From an uncultured Clostridium sp. (GTDB lineage: Bacteria > Bacillota > Clostridia > Oscillospirales > Acutalibacteraceae), in contig CATZNW010000007.1 of the NCBI GenBank assembly GCA_958422185.1, forward strand, positions 21,598 to 85,597: a stretch of DNA of 64,000 bases, given 5' to 3'. The notes below the pieces were generated by a model, which was not told where the DNA came from, searched no databases, and saw only the letters and a program-made list of their open reading frames with translations. Made by a program: the position numbers and the translations under genes. Every line of letters starts with the position of its first letter. Position 1 is the stretch's first letter. This document shows positions 26,621-34,326 of the stretch, one piece after another.

Positions 26621-26636
26621 GATTAAAATAAGGATA
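26609..26636. promoter_or_regulatory. Dyad at the iol promoter, candidate operator
   Basis: TATCCTT (26609-26615) and AAGGATA (26630-26636) form a 7-bp inverted repeat separated by 14 bp. It covers the -35 box of the iol promoter, where a repressor would block transcription. No iolR-like gene is in the window. Confidence 0.45.
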
Positions 26637-26672
26637 ATTTTTATAAATTCAAAATTATGTAATATTTTATTA

Positions 26673-26719
26673 TTGAAAAGGCGCGTAATATTGATTATAA
26701 TTATAAAGTGTTATATTAT
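26673..26719 (+). promoter_or_regulatory. Two overlapping promoters for the TSCPD-glycosidase-lepB unit
   Basis: TTGAAA-17-TATAAT (26673-26701) and TTGATT-17-TATTAT (26691-26719). Both point to the 26757 gene and diverge from the iol promoter. Confidence 0.65.
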
Positions 26720-26756
26720 ATAAATTAATAATTTAAGATACGGGAAGGTAAGATGA

Positions 26757-27023
26757 ATGACATATACATATAAAACCCAGGGAACCTGTTCCAAATCTAT
26801 TTCCATTGAGATCGACGACGACGGACAGACGATCAAGAATGTAAGCTACACCGGCGGCTGCAACGGCAACCTAAAAGGCATTGCCGCACTTGTTAAAGGC
26901 AGAAAAATCAGCGAGGTCAAGAACACTCTTGCCGGTATAAAATGCGGCTTTAAACAGACTTCGTGCCCGGACCAGCTTGCAAGAGCACTGGCAGAAATAG
27001 AAAAACAGACAGATAAGAAATAA
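26757..27023 (+). CDS. TSCPD domain-containing protein (TIGR03905-like)
   Basis: This 88-residue protein matches the stand-alone TSCPD family: YKTQGTCSKSISIEIDDD, a central GGCNGNLKGIAALVKG, and the naming TSCPDQLARAL near the C-terminus. It has four cysteines that could bind a metal. The same domain ends some ribonucleotide reductases, but the function of the free form is unknown. GGAAGG precedes the start. It is first in a unit with a glycosidase and a signal peptidase. Confidence 0.87.
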   Translation: MTYTYKTQGTCSKSISIEIDDDGQTIKNVSYTGGCNGNLKGIAALVKGRKISEVKNTLAGIKCGFKQTSCPDQLARALAEIEKQTDKK

Positions 27024-27043
27024 CAGGCAAAGGATATTTAAAA

Positions 27044-29389
27044 ATGTTTAAACTGAAAAGCAGCAAACTTGAAAGAGAATTCAACGTTACGGACGGCTTT
27101 CTATATGCCTCTCAGATAACGAACACCTATTCGGGCATGGTATTCATTCCTGACGGCAGCGGAAGCGAATTTGAAATCAGGTTTAAAGACGGAGATACGG
27201 TATCCTCTAAAAACCTGGCGGTCAGCGAAGCTGTTGAGAAGGACGGAAAACTTTTTTTCCGTTTCAGGGAAGAAATGCACACGACCGTTACTATGAGTTA
27301 CCGTATAGGTTCGGACGGGGAAACGCTTGAAAAGCAGATTGCAATAGAGCAGAGCGAACCGAAAACGATCGATTATGTTATGCTTGAAAACATAGGAATA
27401 GTCAATTCAAAAACGTCCTACACGGCAAGCGGCGGCGCTACCGAGACAGATGAATTTTATTCGAATCTGGGTCAGCCGTTTTACATTGACAGTCTATTCT
27501 TCGGCTGTGTGTTTCCGGGCACAAAAAACGGGGTCTTTCACGGCAGGGGCGAAGTCATTTATTATATAGGCAAAAGCGCTGAAAGAAAGATCGTTTGCCC
27601 CACTACGGTTATGGGCGCCGCAAAAAGCGGCATGATGGTTGACCTGAAGAAGGCGTTTTTTGAATATATTGACCGTATCGCCGTCAGATCTCCTTTCCGT
27701 GTGCAGTACAACACCTGGTATGACAGAATGATGGATATTGACGCAGATAACACGGAGGCAGCTTTTTATAAGGTTGAAAGCAAACTATCTTCAAACGGCG
27801 TTCCCCCGCTTGACGGATATGTAATTGACGACGGCTGGAACAATTACAAAGCAGGCTTCTGGAGCTTCAATCAAAAGAAATTCCCTAACGGGGTACTTGA
27901 CCTGAGCTACCTTACAAAGCGTTTGGGCAGCAGTTTCGGGCTTTGGCTTGGCCCGCGCGGCGGATATAACTTTAATTCCAAGTTTGCAAAGAAAATAGAA
28001 CGCGAGGGCAACGGTTATTACAACGCGGAATCGGACGATATATGCGTTTGCTCAAAGACCTATCTGCACAGGCTTAAGGATTTTCTGGTACAGACCACCA
28101 GAGAAAATGACATTGCTTACTGGAAACTTGATGGATTTGCACTGAAGCCCTGCAAAAATCAGAAACACGACCACATCACCGGCGGCGACCACGATATGTA
28201 TTTCATAACCGAACTGTGGCGCAGATGGATCAAAATATTTAAAGCGCTCAGAGAAGTACGCAGCGCGCAGGGCAAAGACCTCTGGATAAACTTTACCTGC
28301 TACGCAAATCCGTCTCCGTGGTGGCTGCAGTATGTAAATTCGATCTGGCTGCAGAACAGCAGGGACATCGGTTTCGCAGAGAATTATCCCGAGGATGAAC
28401 AGTCTCAGGCTGACGCAGAAATGACTTACCGCGACTCGGTATACTATGATTTTATAGTGACCAGAGGACTTCAGTTCCCCTTGGGCAACATATATAACCA
28501 TGAACCTATTTACGGCCGTGAGGCACACCTTGATTACACAGACGCCGAATTCGAAAAGGCGTTTTTCTGGAACGCGTGCCGCGGCGCAGCTTTGAACGAG
28601 CTATACATCTCTGCCGGTATGATGAACGACGAGAAATGGCGCATTCTTGCGCGGGTGCTTAACTGGCAGAGAGCAAATCACCATATTCTTAAGCACGCGA
28701 TGATGCTGGGCGGAGATCCCGCGGAAAACAACGTATACTGTTACGCCGCGTGGACGGACAGCGGCGAAGGTATAATAGGACTGAGAAACCCGACTCACGA
28801 GGCGGCACCCCTTACACTTACGCTCAATAAGCTTATGGGCTGCCCGGAGAGCCTTAAAAACGCCCGGCGATTTAACGTGCTAAACAAAAATGGAGCCGAA
28901 AGTTCTGATTTGTATAACTATAATGATAAAATAAATCTTACGCTCGCTCCTTTTGAGGTGAAGATATTTCAGTTCGGGAAAACAGACAAAAGGTATACCG
29001 GCGCGGATGAAGTAAACGATTTTACGATCATTTTTGATTATGACGGAAACGACGGCGTTATCTGTCAGAACGATGACATTCTGATCCGCGTGGACAAAGG
29101 TATGATAACCGTTAATATAGGTACGCTCAGACTGAGATCCGAGAATTCCATAAGCTCCTCAAACCACACTGTCACGGTTGTAAGAGAGAAAAACAGAATG
29201 ATCAAGCTTTACGTTGACAATTCCCTTGACTGCAGCGCATACGAGGAACGCGGAAAAGCAATTCTGTCCTGCGAACTGACAAGCGACGCAGAAGGATTCA
29301 AGGTTATCCATTCCGCAACCGAATACAACGATATAGTTGAACTGAGCGGAATTATAAAGAAATCATCAAGAAAGAGGCGCAGAAATTAA
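27044..29389 (+). CDS. GH36-like glycosidase (clan GH-D type) with C-terminal lectin-like domain
   Basis: The 781-residue protein has an N-terminal beta-sandwich (about 1-210) and a TIM barrel with GYVIDDGWNNY (about 259-268) and YWKLDGFALKP, where Asp363 fits the clan GH-D nucleophile. Asp441 in QNSRDIGF is a candidate acid/base. Residues about 660-780 look like a laminin-G/ConA-type sandwich. It may cleave alpha-galactosides or alpha-N-acetylgalactosaminides. There is no signal peptide, so it likely acts on imported sugars. AAAGGA precedes the ATG. Confidence 0.72.
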   Translation: MFKLKSSKLEREFNVTDGFLYASQITNTYSGMVFIPDGSGSEFEIRFKDGDTVSSKNLAVSEAVEKDGKLFFRFREEMHTTVTMSYRIGSDGETLEKQIAIEQSEPKTIDYVMLENIGIVNSKTSYTASGGATETDEFYSNLGQPFYIDSLFFGCVFPGTKNGVFHGRGEVIYYIGKSAERKIVCPTTVMGAAKSGMMVDLKKAFFEYIDRIAVRSPFRVQYNTWYDRMMDIDADNTEAAFYKVESKLSSNGVPPLDGYVIDDGWNNYKAGFWSFNQKKFPNGVLDLSYLTKRLGSSFGLWLGPRGGYNFNSKFAKKIEREGNGYYNAESDDICVCSKTYLHRLKDFLVQTTRENDIAYWKLDGFALKPCKNQKHDHITGGDHDMYFITELWRRWIKIFKALREVRSAQGKDLWINFTCYANPSPWWLQYVNSIWLQNSRDIGFAENYPEDEQSQADAEMTYRDSVYYDFIVTRGLQFPLGNIYNHEPIYGREAHLDYTDAEFEKAFFWNACRGAALNELYISAGMMNDEKWRILARVLNWQRANHHILKHAMMLGGDPAENNVYCYAAWTDSGEGIIGLRNPTHEAAPLTLTLNKLMGCPESLKNARRFNVLNKNGAESSDLYNYNDKINLTLAPFEVKIFQFGKTDKRYTGADEVNDFTIIFDYDGNDGVICQNDDILIRVDKGMITVNIGTLRLRSENSISSSNHTVTVVREKNRMIKLYVDNSLDCSAYEERGKAILSCELTSDAEGFKVIHSATEYNDIVELSGIIKKSSRKRRRN

Positions 29390-30274
29390 ATGACATGCAA
29401 AAAATGCGGTTTTGACGGCATTGAAGAAAACGGCGACTGGATCACCTGCCCTAACTGCGGGGCAAAATATTTTAACACCAATATATCGCCCGAACTCAGC
29501 GCCACCAAACAGATAGATGAAATAGAAAATAAAAACAACTCCGCGACCGCCGGGCAAAACGCGGAATACAAGGCTGAAAACGCCGATAAAAGCGAAAACG
29601 GCAAAAAAGAAAAGAAAAAGAAAAGCAAAATAAAAGAAACGATCGATTTTCTGCTGCCTATCATCATTGCCGTTATTGTTGCGCTGCTGCTTAAAAAATT
29701 TGTATTTGCTAACGCCGTGGTGCCTACCGGATCAATGAAAAACACCATTAACGAGCAGGACCGTATTATCGCGAGCAGGATCGCATATATCAACAATTCC
29801 CCGGAAAGATACGATATCATCCTTTTCAACTACCCGGATGACGAGAGCCAGATCTTTGTAAAAAGAGTGATAGGTCTTCCCGGTGAAACCGTAACGATAG
29901 TTGACGGCACCGCCTTTATCACGGACAAAGACGGAAACACCTACGAAACGGATCAGAGCTTTGTTACAAACGGCGAACCGATCGGAGACTACGGCCCGTA
30001 TTACATTCCGGAAAAGGGAGAAACAATCACAACGGACGGGATCTATTGCTACGCCGAAAACGGTATGCGGGTAGGATACTCGCAGTTTCTTGATAAATAC
30101 TGTGAAGTACTAAACGGCGAATACACCGTTGCCGAAAATCTTTATTTCTGTATGGGCGACAACAGAAACGAATCACATGATTCGAGATTCTGGGACAACA
30201 CTTATGTTGCGGAAAACAAGATCATTGGCGAAGCAAAATTCAAATACTATCCCGAATTCCGGTCTCTTGACTGA
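29390..30274 (+). CDS. lepB: Signal peptidase I with N-terminal zinc ribbon
   Basis: Residues from about 85 are a type I signal peptidase: one membrane helix (87-105), catalytic Ser115 in PTGSM, Lys158 in the VKRVIGLPG segment, and the GDNRNESHDSR box. Before it lie about 80 extra residues: Cys3/Cys6 and Cys20/Cys23 form a zinc-ribbon, followed by a charged Lys/Glu linker that would sit in the cytoplasm. The enzyme removes signal peptides from exported proteins. The ATG directly follows the glycosidase stop codon, so the two are co-translated. Confidence 0.92.
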   Translation: MTCKKCGFDGIEENGDWITCPNCGAKYFNTNISPELSATKQIDEIENKNNSATAGQNAEYKAENADKSENGKKEKKKKSKIKETIDFLLPIIIAVIVALLLKKFVFANAVVPTGSMKNTINEQDRIIASRIAYINNSPERYDIILFNYPDDESQIFVKRVIGLPGETVTIVDGTAFITDKDGNTYETDQSFVTNGEPIGDYGPYYIPEKGETITTDGIYCYAENGMRVGYSQFLDKYCEVLNGEYTVAENLYFCMGDNRNESHDSRFWDNTYVAENKIIGEAKFKYYPEFRSLD

Positions 30275-30291
30275 GCATAACAAATCAAAAG

Positions 30292-30341
30292 ACCCGGCTT
30301 GCAGGCGGATCGCTCCGCAGCGGCAAGCCGGGTTATTTTTT
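30292..30341 (+). terminator. Terminator after lepB
   Basis: Stem ACCCGGCTTGC (30292-30302) with GCAAGCCGGGT (30323-30333), enclosing a small GCGGA/TCCGC hairpin, followed by a T run. Confidence 0.85.
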
Positions 30342-30364
30342 GCTGTTTATGGATAGACAGGAAA

Positions 30365-31807
30365 CTATCCGTTGTTTTCCCAATCAAACTCTGCTCTTAA
30401 CTCAAGAACTCTGGTATGTATTTCTTCCTTTCGTTTGCCGGTCAGCTTATAGAAGAAGAACGGAACACCGGCAAGGAACATCATGATACCGTGGAACACA
30501 GTGTAGAAGAAGAGCAGGAGTATCCTGGTTTGAAGCGACTGTTCCGGATCCGGAACAAGATCTGTAGGCTGAATATAGCCTATAATGGAATGATCACCAT
30601 AAAGGATCAGCGGAGCGAGCGCCTGAGCAATCGTGCCGCTTATCATGGTAAAGATACCGATCACGAACGGCAAAGTAGCGTCAAGCCTTTTACCGCCGGT
30701 CTTCACCTCAATATCTTCAAGCACATCGGCCTGGAACATAGACGGCAGCAGATTTGAAGCGCCGAACTGAAGCCCGATCAGGAACAGGAACACGATGAAT
30801 ATGACCTGAAGCACGGGGCTTGCATTGTTGAAATAAATATAGCCGACTGCAAAGGCAATGCCGTTTATAATTACGGAATAGATACCGCTTGCAATATAGA
30901 GCACCTTGGAATTGAACTTTTTGAGCAGGAAATTTATAACGAGCATGCCTACTGCCGTGCCGATGCCCGTAGGCAGGCCGAACCAAAGATACTGGTCTGT
31001 GCCGCCGAGCAGCGCCGCGGCAAGGAAAACGCCCATATATGTAGCGATCTGCCTGAAGTTTTTAAGAAACTCGGAAACGATGATAACCCACGCATACTTA
31101 TTCACGAGCACGTCTTTGATTCCTATGAGCGGATTTTTCTTTTCAGAGCTGTATGCAACGCGCTCTTTTATGGTCTTTGTACCTACGAGCATAAGGATCG
31201 TGCCGACAATGGCGCAAAGCGCGGCGGATACGATATACTGCGTGCCTTCATCATCAAAAATAAGAGCTACAACAAGTATGATAACAAGAGGCGCAGAGTT
31301 GCCGACGGCGGAGAAAATGCTTCTGAACGAGATAACAGTATCCCTTTCTTTAAGATTCGGCGTCATTACAAACGCGACCTTGTTTATGGAATCTCCGAAA
31401 TTGGTTGCGACCGCCCATAAAACCGCGATAGTGGTTACATAGACAAGAAGAAGATTGCCCGTAAGCGCGGGAGGAGCCCAGAAACTGAGCACGAGCAGAA
31501 CGCCGCACGGAATTGCAACCGCAAGAGCAAGCGGGCGGAATTTTCCCATTTTACCGGGTCTTCTGCCGTCTATATACATAGTTATAAAGAAATTAAGAAC
31601 AAACGGGATGATATTAACGAGCGTGTTGAAGAGCGAGACCTGATTCTGATCCAGCCTAAGCACGTTGACAAGATAAGCGCTTCTGTATGAGCCTATCATG
31701 CCCGTCATATTCGTATAGAAGAATACTGCAAACAAATACAGTATAAATTCTTTCATTTTGATATATTTCTGTTCCTGCGCCTGTGCGGGCGCAACAGTAT
31801 TACCCAT
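30365..31807 (-). CDS. MFS transporter, GPH-like
   Basis: The 480-residue protein has about twelve hydrophobic segments and a first cytoplasmic loop ending YIDGRRPGKMGKFRPLALA, the GPH-type pattern, with a cytosolic C-terminus. Substrate unknown. It lies 20 bp after a metallophosphoesterase gene, itself downstream of an AraC regulator gene, which suggests import of a phosphorylated or phosphate-ester compound or its product. Confidence 0.82.
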   Translation of the reverse strand: MGNTVAPAQAQEQKYIKMKEFILYLFAVFFYTNMTGMIGSYRSAYLVNVLRLDQNQVSLFNTLVNIIPFVLNFFITMYIDGRRPGKMGKFRPLALAVAIPCGVLLVLSFWAPPALTGNLLLVYVTTIAVLWAVATNFGDSINKVAFVMTPNLKERDTVISFRSIFSAVGNSAPLVIILVVALIFDDEGTQYIVSAALCAIVGTILMLVGTKTIKERVAYSSEKKNPLIGIKDVLVNKYAWVIIVSEFLKNFRQIATYMGVFLAAALLGGTDQYLWFGLPTGIGTAVGMLVINFLLKKFNSKVLYIASGIYSVIINGIAFAVGYIYFNNASPVLQVIFIVFLFLIGLQFGASNLLPSMFQADVLEDIEVKTGGKRLDATLPFVIGIFTMISGTIAQALAPLILYGDHSIIGYIQPTDLVPDPEQSLQTRILLLFFYTVFHGIMMFLAGVPFFFYKLTGKRKEEIHTRVLELRAEFDWENNG

Positions 31808-31826
31808 AAAAATTACCCCTTACTAT

Positions 31827-33194
31827 TTATTGCTTGATTACCGCTTCGTAATCCATCTGCCTGTCATCCCCGATCATCGAGAGCACAAAACCTTTGATAT
31901 CGGATAGCAAAGGCTGTTTTTCACCGAGCTTATTCTGAACGATCTTCAGTACAGGCGACAGCCTGTCAAGCAGCTTTGAAACGGCGTCATACATAGGCGT
32001 ACCTTTAACATAAGGCTCGTTGCCAACAAAAATATTGCGAACCAGCTCCACAGCCGTATCTTTAAGCAGCCTGTGCCTGATCGATTCGTCAACCTTAAAA
32101 CAAAGGAGCCTGCCTATTCCTCCCAGAGTGAGCTTTTGAAGGATCTTTCCGGCGACCGTCACAGGAATTTTCAGTTTTTTATTTTTTTCAGGGCCGCCGA
32201 AGAGCCTTGTAAAAAATGCAAAATCGTCAGCCATTGCATTCACGATATCCAGTATCATACGGTCAAACCGCCACTGAAAATACTCGGCAGCCGTCCTTCC
32301 GCCCTTATCCCAGTTAAAGTCTTGGATGGTATATGACTTTACCGAGATCTTTTCACCATCCATAACGATACGGCGATATGCGCACGGACAGCCTACAAAG
32401 CAACCCGTCTGAATATCCGTTATCATATTCCCGTTTCGAGTTGTATACTGGGTAAGCGCCTGCGCATGCATATGCCCGGTAAAAATAAGATTCATACCGG
32501 CATCCGCAAACTCATTTGCGCGCTTTTCCCAATCCGTAAGTTTGGCATCACCTATGAAATGCATGACAGGCGAAAACGGCAGCAGCGGATAGTGGGTCAT
32601 TGCAAATATGTAATCGCCCGCGTCATGGGCTTTTTTTATTTCATCCAGCGCCCACTTCATCTGATCATCCCAAAGGCCCTTGAAATCCTTGCAGTCTCCG
32701 TCGCAGTTCAGTGCGAGCAGCCTGTAACCCGGCTGAAGCTGAACAACATATGACATGGATTTTCTGTGTTCTGACAGAGCCTCGTCGAACCCGAAATCCT
32801 TATAAAAATCCCACAGATCTTCTCTTTTCATGCCTTCTACAGGGATCTCCTCTTCACCGTCAAACTCAACGGGATTCTCGGCATAGTCATGGCGGGCGGT
32901 AATAAGATATATTCTTTTCCCCTGTTCCTTCAGCTTATACAGTCTTTCCCTGAAGCCCACATGACTTTTATATTCGCCCCTGTAAACAAGATCTCCGGGG
33001 ATAAGAATAATGTCCGTATCTTTGTCGGCAGCTATCTGAGCAAAGCCGGCATCGATCACCGCGCCCGTTTCGGCAACGCATTTCTGGTCCGTGCGGCTCC
33101 TTCGCTCATAAGCCGGCCCGCTTGCCTTGAAAGAAGTGTCATAATAATGCGTGTCTGTAACAAGATAAAATGAAAGCTCTTTCAATCGATTCAC
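31827..33194 (-). CDS. Calcineurin-like metallophosphoesterase
   Basis: The 455-residue product has all metal-binding blocks in order: DTHYYD near the start, PGDLVYRGE, a degenerate ITARHDY in place of GNHD, MTHYPLLP and FTGHMHA. It hydrolyses phosphoesters, probably inside the cell because no signal peptide is seen. The C-terminal third is helical and unassigned. AGAAGG precedes the ATG. The gene is the first of a unit with an MFS transporter and may be controlled by the upstream AraC protein. Confidence 0.88.
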   Translation of the reverse strand: MNRLKELSFYLVTDTHYYDTSFKASGPAYERRSRTDQKCVAETGAVIDAGFAQIAADKDTDIILIPGDLVYRGEYKSHVGFRERLYKLKEQGKRIYLITARHDYAENPVEFDGEEEIPVEGMKREDLWDFYKDFGFDEALSEHRKSMSYVVQLQPGYRLLALNCDGDCKDFKGLWDDQMKWALDEIKKAHDAGDYIFAMTHYPLLPFSPVMHFIGDAKLTDWEKRANEFADAGMNLIFTGHMHAQALTQYTTRNGNMITDIQTGCFVGCPCAYRRIVMDGEKISVKSYTIQDFNWDKGGRTAAEYFQWRFDRMILDIVNAMADDFAFFTRLFGGPEKNKKLKIPVTVAGKILQKLTLGGIGRLLCFKVDESIRHRLLKDTAVELVRNIFVGNEPYVKGTPMYDAVSKLLDRLSPVLKIVQNKLGEKQPLLSDIKGFVLSMIGDDRQMDYEAVIKQ

Positions 33195-33220
33195 CTTCTT
33201 TCGGTCAAAATTATAAAAGC

Positions 33221-33250
33221 GCAGTAAAATTCAAAAAGGAATTTTACTGC
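33221..33250 (-). promoter_or_regulatory. Perfect hairpin in the phosphoesterase leader
   Basis: A perfect 12-bp stem (33221-33232 with 33239-33250) with a 6-nt loop lies just after the likely transcription start, and is followed on the minus strand by T-rich sequence. It could be a weak terminator for the araC-type gene or a 5' stabilising hairpin. Confidence 0.5.
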
Positions 33251-33262
33251 CTGTTATCTGCA

Positions 33263-33351
33263 ATTATACAATTTTAATAATCCGGCGCAGAATAACTTCT
33301 ATAATAAAATATCACAAAATCACTAATTTTTCTTGCGAAATAATCACAAAA
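33263..33351 (-). promoter_or_regulatory. AraC-type activator region upstream of the phosphoesterase operon
   Basis: A perfect -10 TATAAT (33263-33268 on the complementary strand) has no recognisable -35. Upstream, TCACAAAA occurs at 33312-33319 and again at 33344-33351, 32 bp apart (three helical turns), with further ATCAC copies at 33319 and 33364. This is the layout expected for activation by an AraC-family protein bound to direct repeats. Confidence 0.45.
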
Positions 33352-33364
33352 AGAATATAAATTA

Positions 33365-34189
33365 TCACATTTTTGCATTCTGCCTGAAACTGCGGGGCGA
33401 GTAACCTGTGATTTTTTTGAAACAAATAGAAAAATACTGGGAATTTGTATATGAAAGAGCGGATGCGATCTCGGATATCATCATATTTGTATTCAGCAAA
33501 AAATCTTTTGCAAGATTTATCTTTGCATCGATATAATACTGATACGGCGTTTTCCCGTATTTTTCAGAGAAGATATTGATAATGTGGTTTTTTGAATAAT
33601 TCATATACATACACAGAGCGTCCAGATTGAATTCGTCATAGAGATGATTATCAATATTTCTTTTGATCTTATCCGCAAGATCAAGCTGATCTACCGTTCT
33701 TCGCTCATGCAGTGCGGAAAAAATCTTAAACAACTCTACCCCCAGCAGCTGTTCCGCGTCCGACAGGCTTTCCGTGTTAAAAGCGATATCAAACATTCTG
33801 CTAAAATTTTTTTCAAGAAAACAGCCTTTAAAAAGATATGTGTTTTCCGGCAGATAGTTTTCTATAAGAGCATCCGCCATTTTGCCGTAAAACGATATAA
33901 AATATTTGTGCCAGCCGTTTTGGCTCTGGGAATAATAATGATGTCTGCTGCCATTGGGCAAAAAGAAAACATCGCCTTTTTCCGGATAAAGGACCTGACC
34001 GTTTATTTCAAGCGTTCCATGGCCGTCAACAATATATTCCAGAGAAGTCAGATCGCTGTTTTCTCTTCTGATATCAAATTTTTCATCACAGAGAGTTTCT
34101 CCCACAAAATTTACGGAAAGCGGTTTTTCTTCTGCATGATCGGCTGAGGGAATAGATATCTTTTTCAGATTTTCAAACAAACGGCTCAC
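33365..34189 (-). CDS. AraC-family transcriptional regulator with cupin sensor domain
   Basis: Residues about 25-100 are a cupin-like sensor domain (GHGTLEINGQVLYPEKGDVFFLPNG), and the C-terminus is the double helix-turn-helix ending ISEIASALSYTNSQYFSICFKKITGYSPRSFR (about 238-269). Such proteins sense a sugar or metabolite and activate nearby genes. The GTG at 34189 has AAAAGG very close; TTG 34180 is an alternative start. The likely target is the phosphoesterase-MFS unit just downstream. Confidence 0.88.
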   Translation of the reverse strand: MSRLFENLKKISIPSADHAEEKPLSVNFVGETLCDEKFDIRRENSDLTSLEYIVDGHGTLEINGQVLYPEKGDVFFLPNGSRHHYYSQSQNGWHKYFISFYGKMADALIENYLPENTYLFKGCFLEKNFSRMFDIAFNTESLSDAEQLLGVELFKIFSALHERRTVDQLDLADKIKRNIDNHLYDEFNLDALCMYMNYSKNHIINIFSEKYGKTPYQYYIDAKINLAKDFLLNTNMMISEIASALSYTNSQYFSICFKKITGYSPRSFRQNAKM

Positions 34190-34241
34190 CTGCCTTTTCG
34201 TGTGTTATGATGAACAAGAATATTCTTATTTAATTATAACA

Positions 34242-34271
34242 AAAATGGGACCTCATGTGAAGTCCCATTTT
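34242..34271 (-). terminator. Terminator of the PFOR gene
   Basis: Stem AAAATGGGAC (34242-34251) with GTCCCATTTT (34262-34271), followed on the minus strand by TTGTTAT. Confidence 0.82.
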
Positions 34272-34326
34272 GTTATTTTGTATAAACCCAAAGGTTATAT
34301 TACACGGATCCGCTCAGATACAGCTG

